Positions 18,544-26,513 of a DNA stretch of 59,815 nucleotides are shown piece after piece; the first letter of the stretch is position 1; each line of letters begins with the position of its first letter. The DNA lies in the NCBI GenBank assembly GCA_013298565.1, contig JAAFIC010000009.1:1-59815 (forward strand). Reading direction: 5' to 3'. The notes under the pieces are model-generated. The model was not told where the DNA came from, searched no databases, and worked only from the letters and a program-made list of their open reading frames with translations. The DNA is from Alphaproteobacteria bacterium. Lineage in GTDB: Bacteria > Pseudomonadota > Alphaproteobacteria > Elsterales > Elsteraceae. The position numbers and the translations under genes were made by a program.

Positions 18544-19856
18544 TGGCTCGTCCGAGGATCGGCGCGCGGTGGCTCCCACTGCCCGCCCCAGGCAGTATAG
18601 AGCAGGTCCACGGCGCGCTGCCACGCATCGGTGCTTTGCAGGCCGGGAAAGGGAACGGGGCGCACCGGGCGGCCACTTTCCCAGCTAATATCGATCTGCC
18701 CATCGTCGGCAATCACGCCGATGCGGACGGTTTTCCAGGCATAGAAGGTAACGGGATCGACCGAGATCACCCCACCGGGTGCGTTGATTGACAGCCCCCC
18801 TAACACAGGGCGAACGTCTTTCCAGGCGACCGATTGCGCGTCCTGCACCGCCCGCGCCCAGAGGTGAATGCCGATATAGGCGGCCTCCATCGCGGCGGTG
18901 ACGGGAACATCGTAGCCGTGGTCTTGGCGCAGGCTTTCCTTAAAGTTTTGGCTGGCGGCGGTGGCAATACTGCCGAAATAGCTTTGCGCCACATAATCGC
19001 CCGCCATAAGCTGCGGCCCAATGGCGCGAATATCGTCTTCGGCCAGCGCAAAGGACATGACTGGCGTGTGGGTTGGCCTGATCCCCGCTGCGCGCAAAGC
19101 GGTCATCAACGGCCCGTTGATCGTTCCGGTGGCGAAGTTGAAAATCACGTCGGGCTGGCCGGCTTGAATACGCGCCGTGACCGCACCGAAATCTTGCGTA
19201 TCGCTAGTGATATAGTCCTCGCCAACCAGTTGGCCGCGCAAGGCGGTAATTTGCAGGCGCGTGAGTTCCGCCGCAATGCGCGCGTTCACCCCATCGCTAC
19301 CGACGAAGAAAATCCGCCGCCCGAAGGTATCCATCGACCATTTGATGACAGGAATGATCTGTTGGTTCGGGGCCGAGCCGAGGGCCAAGATATTCGGCGA
19401 TTCCTCCATCCCCTCGGTGGGATAAGGATAGACCAGCACCGCGTCTGCCGCTTCCACCAGGGGGCGTAAACTTTTGCGACAGCCAGACGTGGCGCACCCG
19501 AACAACGCCGGGACTTTATCCCGCGCCAGCAGCCGTTGCGCGCCTGCAAACGCCGTCGCACTGTCCGAGTTGGTATCGACGATCACGGGTTCGAGGGGGC
19601 GGTTCAGCACCCCACCGTTGTCGTTTATCTCTTGAATAGCAAGGCGCTGTGCGTTTTCCACATTGCGGTCGGCCACCGACAGCGGCCCCGTGCGCGCGAT
19701 TAAGAGGCCGATGCGGATGGAACGGGCGGTGGCGGGAGGGCCTTCAAGCGCAATCCTCACCGCCCCCATCGCCGCGAGCGTGGCGAAAACGGTAACAAAC
19801 ACCCCAATCATGAACCCATTGCGCCGCCGCTTAACCATCGCCCCCACCCTATCCAT
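18540..19856 (-). CDS. Membrane-anchored type-I periplasmic binding protein (UrtA/AmiC-like)
   Basis: 438 residues. An N-terminal hydrophobic helix (about residues 15–33) without an obvious cleavage site suggests a tethered protein. The rest is a Peripla_BP_5/6 fold beginning [31 protein letters not shown] and [14 protein letters not shown] resemble urea/amide-binding UrtA and AmiC. No permease or ATPase is adjacent. The gene overlaps the hybrid kinase by four bases. The most likely role is as a sensory subunit for that kinase, analogous to the separate binding proteins used by TorS-type kinases. Ligand unknown; short amides or urea are guesses from family resemblance. Confidence 0.82.
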   Translation of the reverse strand: MDRVGAMVKRRRNGFMIGVFVTVFATLAAMGAVRIALEGPPATARSIRIGLLIARTGPLSVADRNVENAQRLAIQEINDNGGVLNRPLEPVIVDTNSDSATAFAGAQRLLARDKVPALFGCATSGCRKSLRPLVEAADAVLVYPYPTEGMEESPNILALGSAPNQQIIPVIKWSMDTFGRRIFFVGSDGVNARIAAELTRLQITALRGQLVGEDYITSDTQDFGAVTARIQAGQPDVIFNFATGTINGPLMTALRAAGIRPTHTPVMSFALAEDDIRAIGPQLMAGDYVAQSYFGSIATAASQNFKESLRQDHGYDVPVTAAMEAAYIGIHLWARAVQDAQSVAWKDVRPVLGGLSINAPGGVISVDPVTFYAWKTVRIGVIADDGQIDISWESGRPVRPVPFPGLQSTDAWQRAVDLLYTAWGGQWEPPRADPRTSQ

Positions 19857-19992
19857 GAGTGCATTCTGCGGCAGGGCTGGAGGGGCGTCTAGGCTAGAAG
19901 ATGCTGATGACCAGGGCGGTGGCGATTCAACCAGCCTTCAAGACGGGGAGAAATGCTATACTCCTTTTTATTCTTCTACCGCGACCGAGTGT

Positions 19993-20436
19993 ATGATGAC
20001 GCCCCCGGAAAAACCCCGTTGGTTCTATCGTCTTGAAAATTATGGGCGGGCTTTCAGCCTGCTGCGGGAAGCCATGACGATCATGGAAAGCCGCCCGTTG
20101 ACCCAGCTTGAGAAGGAAGGGGTGATCCAGCGGTTTGAATTTACCTGGGAACTGGCTTGGAAACTGATGAAGGATTATCTTGAAGCGAGTGGCGTCGCGC
20201 TGGAAACGATTACCCCGGCAGCGGTCATTCGGGCGGGTTTTGCCGCTAAGATCATTCAGGCAGGCGATATCTGGATGCAGGCACTCGATGCCCGCACCAA
20301 GATGGCCCATACGTATAATTTCAAAATCTTTGAAAAAATCATCGAGGATATTCGCGGCCTCTATTTTGCGCGCCTTGAGGAACTCTACACCGTCATGATC
20401 GAACGGGCCGTACTTGAAGGAGGGGGCAATGGGTGA
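19993..20436 (+). CDS. hepT: HepT-like HEPN ribonuclease toxin (HI0074 family)
   Basis: 147 residues, helical, with the HEPN motif R101-x4-H106-x-Y108 (RTKMAHTY). In HepT toxins the Arg and His form the RNase site, and the Tyr is the residue AMPylated by the partner MntA. The family was earlier called nucleotidyltransferase substrate-binding protein. The start is the ATG at 19993, the first of two tandem-overlapping ATGs; the long upstream frame is antisense to the binding-protein gene. It overlaps the following mntA by 8 bases, as in type VII toxin–antitoxin pairs. Confidence 0.85.
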   Translation: MMTPPEKPRWFYRLENYGRAFSLLREAMTIMESRPLTQLEKEGVIQRFEFTWELAWKLMKDYLEASGVALETITPAAVIRAGFAAKIIQAGDIWMQALDARTKMAHTYNFKIFEKIIEDIRGLYFARLEELYTVMIERAVLEGGGNG

Positions 20437-20767
20437 TCACGGTCTCTCCGACCGTCAGATTGCTATGATCGCGGCAGTGCTGGCTCCCTTTTCCGCGCAG
20501 ATCGAGCGCGTAGGGCTGTTCGGCTCCCGCGCGACCGGGACTCAAAAACCAGGATCGGACATCGACCTTGTGCTCTACGGTTCCCTAACCGAAGCGACGG
20601 TGGATCGGCTGTGGACGCGGTTTACCGACAGTCTGCTGCCCTTTTCCGTTGATATCGTCGCCTATTCGCTTATTCAGTGGCCCGCTTTGCAGCGGCATAT
20701 CGATGCCGTGATGCGGCCTCTGCTCTCTCGGGACGATCTCCTGCGGATAAGCCGGAAGGTGGTGTGA
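20429..20767 (+). CDS. mntA: MntA-like minimal nucleotidyltransferase antitoxin
   Basis: 112 residues. The start at ATG 20429 is preceded by the strong Shine–Dalgarno AAGGAGGGGG. The nucleotidyltransferase signature GS-x10-DxD is exact: G32-S33, then D44-I45-D46 (GSRATGTQKPGSDID). MntA neutralises HepT by transferring AMP to the Tyr of its R-x4-H-x-Y motif. It overlaps the toxin gene, so the pair is translationally coupled. A second, unrelated TA pair follows 44 bp downstream on the other strand. Confidence 0.87.
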   Translation: MGDHGLSDRQIAMIAAVLAPFSAQIERVGLFGSRATGTQKPGSDIDLVLYGSLTEATVDRLWTRFTDSLLPFSVDIVAYSLIQWPALQRHIDAVMRPLLSRDDLLRISRKVV

Positions 20768-20811
20768 GCGTGCATCCTTGTTGCCGCTGGGCCACATAGT
20801 CGCGATTTGCG

Positions 20812-21093
20812 TTAACCGAACAGTTCGCTGTGAGACCCGAGGCGTGCTAGCCGGAGAGTATGATTTTCATATTTGCGGTAAATCAGCAGAAGATCGGGTT
20901 TGATATGGCATTCCCGATAGCCAACCCATTCCCCGATCAAGGCGTGATCGCGATAGGGCGGGTCTAACGCTTCATCGGTTGCTAAAGCGACCAGCACAGG
21001 CTGCAATGCGGTATCCAGTGTGGCGCGATGTTGCCCTTTGGCCTCGCGCTTATAGTCGCGTTTGAACGCCGAGGATCGATCAAGTGTCCGCAC
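20812..21093 (-). CDS. yafQ: YafQ-like type II toxin (RelE superfamily mRNA interferase)
   Basis: 93 residues, the size of YafQ. The N-terminal SSAFKRDYKREAKG and the C-terminal PDLLLIYRKYEN plus RLGSHSELF are characteristic; the terminal SHSELF carries the catalytic His region. YafQ cleaves mRNA on the ribosome. The gene overlaps its antitoxin by 14 bases and is downstream of it, the usual order. Confidence 0.9.
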   Translation of the reverse strand: MRTLDRSSAFKRDYKREAKGQHRATLDTALQPVLVALATDEALDPPYRDHALIGEWVGYRECHIKPDLLLIYRKYENHTLRLARLGSHSELFG

Positions 21094-21346
21094 GAAGATC
21101 CGCCATCAGAGCTTCGACGGTGGCAAATTGTTTGCCCTTGCCCGCCTCAAGCTCGGCAATGGCTTTGCGCGTGGTCGGATTGGGCACCTTTACTTGAAAC
21201 GGCAGGCAATTTTCCTCGGCGATACGGATCATCAGCAGCCGGATTGCGTCGGAAATCGACAGCCCCATCGCCCCGAGCGCTTCTGCCGCCCGCTGTTTCG
21301 TATCGCTATCGATGCGCGCACGCACGTAAGTATCAGCGGGAATCAT
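21080..21346 (-). CDS. dinJ: DinJ/RelB antitoxin
   Basis: 88-residue antitoxin. An N-terminal ribbon-helix-helix (YVRARIDSDTKQRAAEALGAMGLSIS in two pieces, about residues 7–32) binds the operator. A C-terminal tail wraps the toxin. The AIRLLMIRIAEENCLPF stretch is the RelB/DinJ hallmark. It is first in a two-gene operon with yafQ and is normally autoregulated by the complex. Operator repeats were not resolved. Confidence 0.9.
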   Translation of the reverse strand: MIPADTYVRARIDSDTKQRAAEALGAMGLSISDAIRLLMIRIAEENCLPFQVKVPNPTTRKAIAELEAGKGKQFATVEALMADLRADT

Positions 21347-21428
21347 AGCGTGCTTCCTTCCATCGGCATACAGACGATGTAGTCGCGGCGTAACTACACG
21401 TCAAGGAGCCTGAAGAGATTACTGACCC

Positions 21429-22154
21429 CTACAGCGCGCTCGCGAGCGCTGGGGGATTGGCGCGGTAGGCGTCCCAGCCGTTGGCGCGCAACTGGCAGGC
21501 TGGGCAGGTGCCGCAGCCGAAGCCCCAGGGGTGCAGATGCTCGCGGTCGCCCAAGTAGCAGCTATGGCTATCGCGCCGGATGAGTTCGACGAGATCGACG
21601 CCGCCAAGGGCTTCCGCGAGTTCCCAGGTAGCGGCTTTATCGAGCCACATCAGGGGCGTGTGCAGCACGAAGCGCCGATCCATGCCAAGACCGAGGGCGA
21701 CTTGCACGGCTTTGATCGTATCGTCACGGCAGTCGGGATAGCCGGAATAATCGGTTTCGCACATACCGCCCACCAGGTGCCGCGCGCCGCGACGGTAGGC
21801 AAGAGCGGCGGCAACGGTGAACATGAGAATATTGCGCCCCGGCACGAACGTATTCGGTAGGCCCGTTGCAGAAAATTGAATTTCAGTATCAGACGTGAGC
21901 GCCGTATCGCTGATCGTGCCGACAACGCCGAGATCGAGCAAGTGATCCTGCCCCAGCTTGGAGCGCCACTGCGGAAACTGGGCCGCGATTTCGGCGCGCA
22001 AGGTATCGCGGCACGCAAGCTCGATCTTATGGCGCTGACCGTAATCGAAGCCGATAGTTTCGACGTGATCGAAGCGGTCCAAGGCCCACGCGAGGCAAGT
22101 GGCGGAATCTTGCCCGCCGGAGAACAACACCAGCGCGGTTTCGGGAATAGCCAT
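21429..22154 (-). CDS. queC: 7-cyano-7-deazaguanine synthase QueC
   Basis: Converts 7-carboxy-7-deazaguanine to preQ0 using ATP and ammonia, in the queuosine pathway. 241 residues. The PP-loop [10 protein letters not shown] is at residues 10–19, and [14 protein letters not shown] is the substrate loop. The zinc-binding cysteines are in CYLGDREH...GCGTCPAC near the C-terminus. The ATG overlaps the queD stop by one base (TAATG). Last gene of the queE-queD-queC operon. Confidence 0.96.
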   Translation of the reverse strand: MAIPETALVLFSGGQDSATCLAWALDRFDHVETIGFDYGQRHKIELACRDTLRAEIAAQFPQWRSKLGQDHLLDLGVVGTISDTALTSDTEIQFSATGLPNTFVPGRNILMFTVAAALAYRRGARHLVGGMCETDYSGYPDCRDDTIKAVQVALGLGMDRRFVLHTPLMWLDKAATWELAEALGGVDLVELIRRDSHSCYLGDREHLHPWGFGCGTCPACQLRANGWDAYRANPPALASAL

Positions 22155-22525
22155 TAGCGCGTCTCCGGGCCGAAGTAGGTGCTTTTATCGCCGCTCGCCT
22201 GCCGCCAAACCGAAACGCGGCTTAGGCCGGGCAGCGTGGGGGCGAGGCTATTCCAAAGATAAACGCACAGGTTTTCCAAGGTTGCCGGGCCAAGGCCGGG
22301 CACGTCATCGAGAAAACGGTGATCCAACTCGGCGCGCACGGCATCAAGCGCCTCGGCAAAACGCCCGAGATCAAGCACCATCCCCGTCACCGGGTCGGGC
22401 GGGCCGCGCACGGTGATTTCGGCATAATAGGTGTGGCCGTGAATGCGCCGGCTGCTCTCGGTTTCGATACTCCGCTCAAGGGTATGCGCGGCCTCGAAGT
22501 AGAATTGCTTAGAGAGTTCAAACAC
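22154..22525 (-). CDS. queD: 6-carboxy-tetrahydropterin synthase QueD (Ser in place of the usual catalytic Cys)
   Basis: Second-step enzyme of queuosine synthesis. 123 residues when begun at GTG 22525, two bases after the queE stop; a longer in-frame start lies inside queE and gives an untypical leader. The zinc histidines are H14 (FEAAHTL), H29 and H31 (RIHGHTY). In E. coli QueD a catalytic cysteine precedes the HGH motif by four residues; here that position is Ser25 (SRRIHGH). The remaining fold signature ([23 protein letters not shown]-like PATLENL) is intact. The neighbouring queE and queC make the assignment firm. Confidence 0.92.
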   Translation of the reverse strand: MFELSKQFYFEAAHTLERSIETESSRRIHGHTYYAEITVRGPPDPVTGMVLDLGRFAEALDAVRAELDHRFLDDVPGLGPATLENLCVYLWNSLAPTLPGLSRVSVWRQASGDKSTYFGPETR

Positions 22526-22527
22526 GG

Positions 22528-23184
22528 CTACGGAATCCCGATCATCTTGTGCGTTTGCAGGCTTAAACGCCAGCGCGGGTGCGCTTGGCAGTAGGCGACA
22601 GCCACAGCGGTATGGTGGTTTCGCATCACGCCGCCGTCGTTCAGACCGTCCATCGGTTGCAGCCAATAATGGCTGAAAGCGCCGGCGTCCAGCGTCTCGA
22701 AACTCTCGGGCATAAGCGCTGATTGCGGGAAGACCAGTTTTAGCTCGTGGCCGCGCCGCTGCACGAAGGGCGCGCCTGCTTTGGGGCTAACGCAAATCCA
22801 GTCAATCCCGTCCGGCGCGGGCAGGCTGCCGTTGGTTTCCACCGCAAGCGTGAAGCCTTCCGCCTTCATCGCCGCGATCAACGGCGCATCGAGTTGCAAT
22901 AAAGGCTCACCGCCCGTGAACACCACATAGCGATACGCGCGCTCCGGCCCCCACAGCGCGGCGAGATGGGCGGCAAGACCCTCCGCCCGCGCAAACTTGC
23001 CACCGCCGCTGCCATCGGTGCCAACGAAATCGGTATCGCAAAATTGACAAACGGCCTCAGAGCGGTCGGTTTCCCGGCCACTCCACAGATTGCATCCGGC
23101 GAAGCGACAAAACACCGCAGCACGCCCCGCCTGTGCCCCTTCCCCTTGCAGGGTTTTGAAGGCTTCCTTGACGCTATAAGACAT
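22528..23184 (-). CDS. queE: 7-carboxy-7-deazaguanine synthase QueE
   Basis: Radical SAM enzyme forming 7-carboxy-7-deazaguanine from carboxytetrahydropterin. 218 residues. The [4Fe-4S] cluster motif has the long CX14CX2C spacing (C in GCNLW, then CQFC). This is the variant seen in many proteobacterial QueE enzymes. SAM-binding FTGGEPLLQLD and the ETNGSLP strand follow. First gene of the queE-queD-queC operon. No preQ1 riboswitch was recognised in the short leader. Confidence 0.95.
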   Translation of the reverse strand: MSYSVKEAFKTLQGEGAQAGRAAVFCRFAGCNLWSGRETDRSEAVCQFCDTDFVGTDGSGGGKFARAEGLAAHLAALWGPERAYRYVVFTGGEPLLQLDAPLIAAMKAEGFTLAVETNGSLPAPDGIDWICVSPKAGAPFVQRRGHELKLVFPQSALMPESFETLDAGAFSHYWLQPMDGLNDGGVMRNHHTAVAVAYCQAHPRWRLSLQTHKMIGIP

Positions 23185-23295
23185 GGGATAATCCTTTATT
23201 CTTGCCTTATAGCGAAGCGAAGGCCGGGAGGGCAGAGGGCTGCTGTGCAGGCTGCCATGCTTGACGCTTCTGCGCGCCCAGCATATGTGAACCCT

Positions 23296-23826
23296 ATGGC
23301 CTTACTTCCCATTCTGACCGCTCCAGACCCGCGCCTGAAGCAAAGAGCAACCCCCATCGGCACCGTCACGCCCGAAGTGCGCCGCCTGATGGACGATATG
23401 CTCGACACGATGTATGCCGCGCCCGGTATCGGTCTTGCCGCGCCGCAAGTCGGTGTGCTGCGCCGCGTGATTGTGCTCGATCTTTCGCCGGAGGCTGAAA
23501 AACGCAACCCCTTGCGAATGGCGGACCCCGAACTCGTGTGGGTATCGGACCACGACGCGACGTTCGAGGAAGGCTGCCTCTCAGTCCCGCAGCATTATTC
23601 AGACGTGGCCCGCCCCGCCGAAATTCGCGTGCGGTACAAGGACGAGAATAATAGGGAGCAGGAACTTGCGGCGTCCGGTCTGCTATCAACCTGCATTCAG
23701 CACGAGATGGATCATCTCGAAGGTATTCTGTTCATTGATCATATCTCGGCACTGAAGCGGAATATCATTCTACGGAAACTGCTGAAGCTGAAGAAATCCG
23801 GCAGCTCTGCCGCGCCCGTCGCGTAA
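23296..23826 (+). CDS. def: Peptide deformylase
   Basis: Fe2+ enzyme removing the N-formyl group from new proteins. 176 residues from ATG 23296; the frame is open further upstream through the queE antisense strand, but the protein clearly begins [14 protein letters not shown]. All three motifs are present: [16 protein letters not shown] (metal Cys) and QHEMDHLEG (metal His pair and catalytic Glu). A basic C-terminal extension ([11 protein letters not shown]) is present. It is followed 11 bp later by fmt. Confidence 0.96.
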   Translation: MALLPILTAPDPRLKQRATPIGTVTPEVRRLMDDMLDTMYAAPGIGLAAPQVGVLRRVIVLDLSPEAEKRNPLRMADPELVWVSDHDATFEEGCLSVPQHYSDVARPAEIRVRYKDENNREQELAASGLLSTCIQHEMDHLEGILFIDHISALKRNIILRKLLKLKKSGSSAAPVA

Positions 23827-23837
23827 AGGCCGCATCA

Positions 23838-24746
23838 ATGCGCCTTGCTTTTATGGGAACCCCCGTTTTTGCGGCTCAGGCGCTCGCATCGCTGATTGCG
23901 GCGGGGCACGAGATTGTTGCCGTTTATGCTCAACCCGCCCGCCCGGCAGGGCGCGGGCAAAAGCCGCAGCCCTCCCCGGTGGAAACTTTAGCGCGGAAAC
24001 ATGGCCTGCCCGTCTTCACCCCCGTTAGCCTAAAGGGGCTAGAGGAGCAGGCGGCTTTCGCCGCGCTGAAGCTCGATGCCGCCGTGGTCGCCGCCTATGG
24101 GTTGATCCTGCCGCGCGCGATTCTGGGTGCCCCGAAACGGGGTTGCTTTAATATCCACGGCTCAGTGCTGCCGCGTTGGCGCGGGGCCGCGCCGATCCAG
24201 CGGGCGATTTTGGCGGGCGATGCCGAAACTGGCATAACGATCATGCAGATGGAAGCGGGCTTGGATACCGGGCCGATGCTGCTGAAAGAGACGCTGCCGA
24301 TCACAGGCACGACGACGGGCGGCGAATTGCATGATGCGCTGGCCGAGATGGGCGCACGGTTGATGGTGCAGTATCTCGCACATCCCGATGCCTACCCGCC
24401 CCTGGTGCAGCCCGAAGAGGGCGTGACCTATGCCGCCAAGATAAATAAGACCGAACTAAAGCTCGACTGGTCCTTACCTGCCGAACAGTTGGATCGCCTC
24501 ATCCGCTGTTTCGCCCCGCGTCCGGGGGCCTGGACGGAGATCAATGGCGAGCGGGTGAAAGTGCTCGCGGCGGAAAAAGTTGCGCGGGCGGGAGTGCCCG
24601 GCACGACGCTCGATGCGGATTTGACGGTGGCGACGGGTGATGGGGCCGTGCGCCTCACTCATTTACAACGCCCCGGCAAAGCCCCCATTCTGGCCGAAGA
24701 TCTGCTGCGCGGCTGGCCGATTCCGGCGGGTACGCGCCTCGTTTAA
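23838..24746 (+). CDS. fmt: Methionyl-tRNA formyltransferase
   Basis: Formylates initiator Met-tRNA using 10-formyl-tetrahydrofolate. 302 residues. N-terminal [16 protein letters not shown] begins the Rossmann domain. The catalytic core has [21 protein letters not shown] (Asn, His) and DTGPML (Asp). The C-terminal OB-like tRNA-binding domain begins near residue 205. The family consensus HASLLPRWRG reads [10 protein letters not shown] here, a mild variant. The def–fmt pair is a standard operon. Confidence 0.96.
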   Translation: MRLAFMGTPVFAAQALASLIAAGHEIVAVYAQPARPAGRGQKPQPSPVETLARKHGLPVFTPVSLKGLEEQAAFAALKLDAAVVAAYGLILPRAILGAPKRGCFNIHGSVLPRWRGAAPIQRAILAGDAETGITIMQMEAGLDTGPMLLKETLPITGTTTGGELHDALAEMGARLMVQYLAHPDAYPPLVQPEEGVTYAAKINKTELKLDWSLPAEQLDRLIRCFAPRPGAWTEINGERVKVLAAEKVARAGVPGTTLDADLTVATGDGAVRLTHLQRPGKAPILAEDLLRGWPIPAGTRLV

Positions 24747-24836
24747 TCACCAGGAATAATTTCTGCATCAATTTTTAGGTCGTAGTATATCTTAAAACGT
24801 GTAATCAAAAAGTGCAGCGACGAAAGTGGATTGACC

Positions 24837-25568
24837 ATGGTTCGAGCCAAGCCAATGGGCGGAGCGCCAGAGCAGGGTCCAAAGATCGAGACGGGGGACC
24901 GTGAGGCGGTGTTTGGACGGATTCAGAGTCCCCGAACAGTGGGCGTATCGACACAGGCGGGCCTTGCAAGTGGTGGCGGCGGACCCCATGATCCTAATAT
25001 GGAAGCACGGGTTGCAAAAGTAGAAGCGGCTGTCGAGCACATTCAACGCGATGTCGCTGAGGTGAAAACCGATCTGCGCGCCTTCAGGGCTGAGGTTCGT
25101 GCTGACTTTAAGGAAGTCCGCGACGAGTTTAAGGCAGTGCGCGAGGAATTTAAGTCAGATATCGGATCGCTTAGGGCTGAGGTTCGTACTGGCTTCAAGG
25201 AAGTCCGCGACGAGCTTAAGTCAGATATCGGATCGCTTAGGGCTGAGGTTCGTACTGGCTTCAAGGAAGTCCGCGACGAGCTTAAGTCAGATATCGGATC
25301 GCTTAGAGGTGAGGTTCATACTGGCTTCAACGAAGGGCGCGACGAATTTAAGTCAGATATTGGATCGCTGAGGGCTGAGGTTCACGCTGGCTTCAAGGAA
25401 GTGCGCGACGAGTTCAAGTTGGTCGATGAAAAATTTAAGTTGGTTGATGAAAAATTTAAGTCGATGCACGGTCAAATGCGGGCTGATTTTCTTATTCTGG
25501 CAGGAATGATTATCGCTGTTGCTGTGGGTCTCGCGGGTCTTATGGCGAAAGGCTTTAAGTGGCTTTAG
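24837..25568 (+). CDS. Coiled-coil protein with C-terminal membrane anchor and internal 22-aa repeats
   Basis: 243 residues from ATG 24837; an in-frame TTG two codons upstream is less likely. Residues 1–55 are low-complexity and probably disordered. About residues 56–210 form a continuous heptad-rich coiled coil made largely of a 22-residue unit (KSDIGSLRAEVRTGFKEVRDEL). A single hydrophobic helix (FLILAGMIIAVAVGLAGLMA) ends the protein. The design resembles DUF1640/CCDC90-like tail-anchored coiled coils. Repeat copies are almost identical at DNA level, so copy number is probably variable between strains. Function unknown; a structural or adaptor role is a guess. Confidence 0.72.
   Translation: MVRAKPMGGAPEQGPKIETGDREAVFGRIQSPRTVGVSTQAGLASGGGGPHDPNMEARVAKVEAAVEHIQRDVAEVKTDLRAFRAEVRADFKEVRDEFKAVREEFKSDIGSLRAEVRTGFKEVRDELKSDIGSLRAEVRTGFKEVRDELKSDIGSLRGEVHTGFNEGRDEFKSDIGSLRAEVHAGFKEVRDEFKLVDEKFKLVDEKFKSMHGQMRADFLILAGMIIAVAVGLAGLMAKGFKWL
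25152..25415 (+). repeat. Four tandem 66-bp in-frame repeats
   Basis: Four head-to-tail 66-bp units begin at 25152, 25218, 25284 and 25350, each starting AAGTCAGATAT. The second unit is nearly identical to the first and the fourth is the most diverged. Partial units flank both ends. The unit is 22 codons, so gain or loss keeps the frame. Confidence 0.9.
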
Positions 25569-25607
25569 GATAAGTCTTCTGTCCCCTAAATCTATGAAAG
25601 AAATAAA

Positions 25608-26348
25608 ATGTCTTCTCCCGTCGTTCTCATCACCGGCGCGGGTCGCGGCATTGGCGCGGCTACGGCCAAAATTCTGACTGAACAGGGCGTGAAAGTTGGC
25701 GTGCTCGCGCGCCGCAGGGCCGATGCCGAAGCAGTGGTGGCTGGGCTTTCCGCTGGGTCAGCGCTGGCGTTGGGCTGCGACATGCGCGATAGGGTTGGGC
25801 TGCGCGAGGCATTGGAGGCGCTGGAGGAGGCTTTCGGCCCACTTACGGGGCTAATCAACAATGCCGCCATCATCGGCCCCTTGGAAAAGCTGCATGAGGC
25901 GGACCCGGACGCTTGGGCCGAAACCATCGACGTTAACCTGTCGGCGACCCTATGGGTTATTCAAGCCGTGTTGCCGGGGTTTATCGAACGGGGGAGCGGG
26001 ACGATCATCAATATCTCCTCCGGCGCGGCCCATAAGCCGATTGCAGGTTGGAGCGCCTATTGCGCTAGCAAGGCTGGGCTGGCAATGCTCACGCAATCCT
26101 TGCACCTTGAATATGCGGCGGCGGGGGTGCGGGTTTTCGGGATTGCGCCGGGGGTGGTCGATACAGGAATGCAAACCGCTATTCGCGCTTCAGATCACGC
26201 GCCGGAGCGGCTTCGCGACCGCAGCAACTTGTCGCAGCCGGAGACACCCGCCAAGATAATCGTAGCGCTATTATTTTCTGAGTCTGAGGCGTTTCGCGGG
26301 CAAGAACTTGATATTCGCAGTGAGCATTTGCAAAATATTGTAAAGTAG
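25608..26348 (+). CDS. Short-chain dehydrogenase/reductase (classical SDR)
   Basis: 246-residue NAD(P)-dependent oxidoreductase. The cofactor loop TGAGRGIG is at residues 8–15, the NNAA strand at 82–85, the catalytic Ser in NISSGAAHKP and the YCASK tetrad motif near 151–155. RR following the second beta strand (LARRRADA) suggests NADPH preference. Substrate cannot be inferred. It lies alone between the coiled-coil gene and a chemoreceptor. Confidence 0.9.
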   Translation: MSSPVVLITGAGRGIGAATAKILTEQGVKVGVLARRRADAEAVVAGLSAGSALALGCDMRDRVGLREALEALEEAFGPLTGLINNAAIIGPLEKLHEADPDAWAETIDVNLSATLWVIQAVLPGFIERGSGTIINISSGAAHKPIAGWSAYCASKAGLAMLTQSLHLEYAAAGVRVFGIAPGVVDTGMQTAIRASDHAPERLRDRSNLSQPETPAKIIVALLFSESEAFRGQELDIRSEHLQNIVK

Positions 26349-26513
26349 TAGGGATTCATTTCAGCTCTCAAAGTTTCAAACGAGCGAGAGAGGCCGATGC
26401 GGCATTGTCATAAACCGCTAAGAGTGGCACTCTCTTTCGCATGAACAGGCTAAAACGAAAAATAGCCTGAAAAAACGAAAGCGCACTGAAGCCGCGCTTC
26501 GGGGGAGAGAATT

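Noticed and set aside
17623-18600. 325-codon plus-strand frame
   Set aside because: Antisense to the sensor kinase gene; the translation has no domain and the kinase is clear.
23185-23295. preQ1 riboswitch upstream of queE
   Set aside because: The leader is short and lacks the recognisable preQ1 aptamer stem and A-rich tail.
25152-25415. Tandem repeats considered as a CRISPR array
   Set aside because: Units are contiguous 66-bp copies without spacers and lie in frame inside a coding gene.
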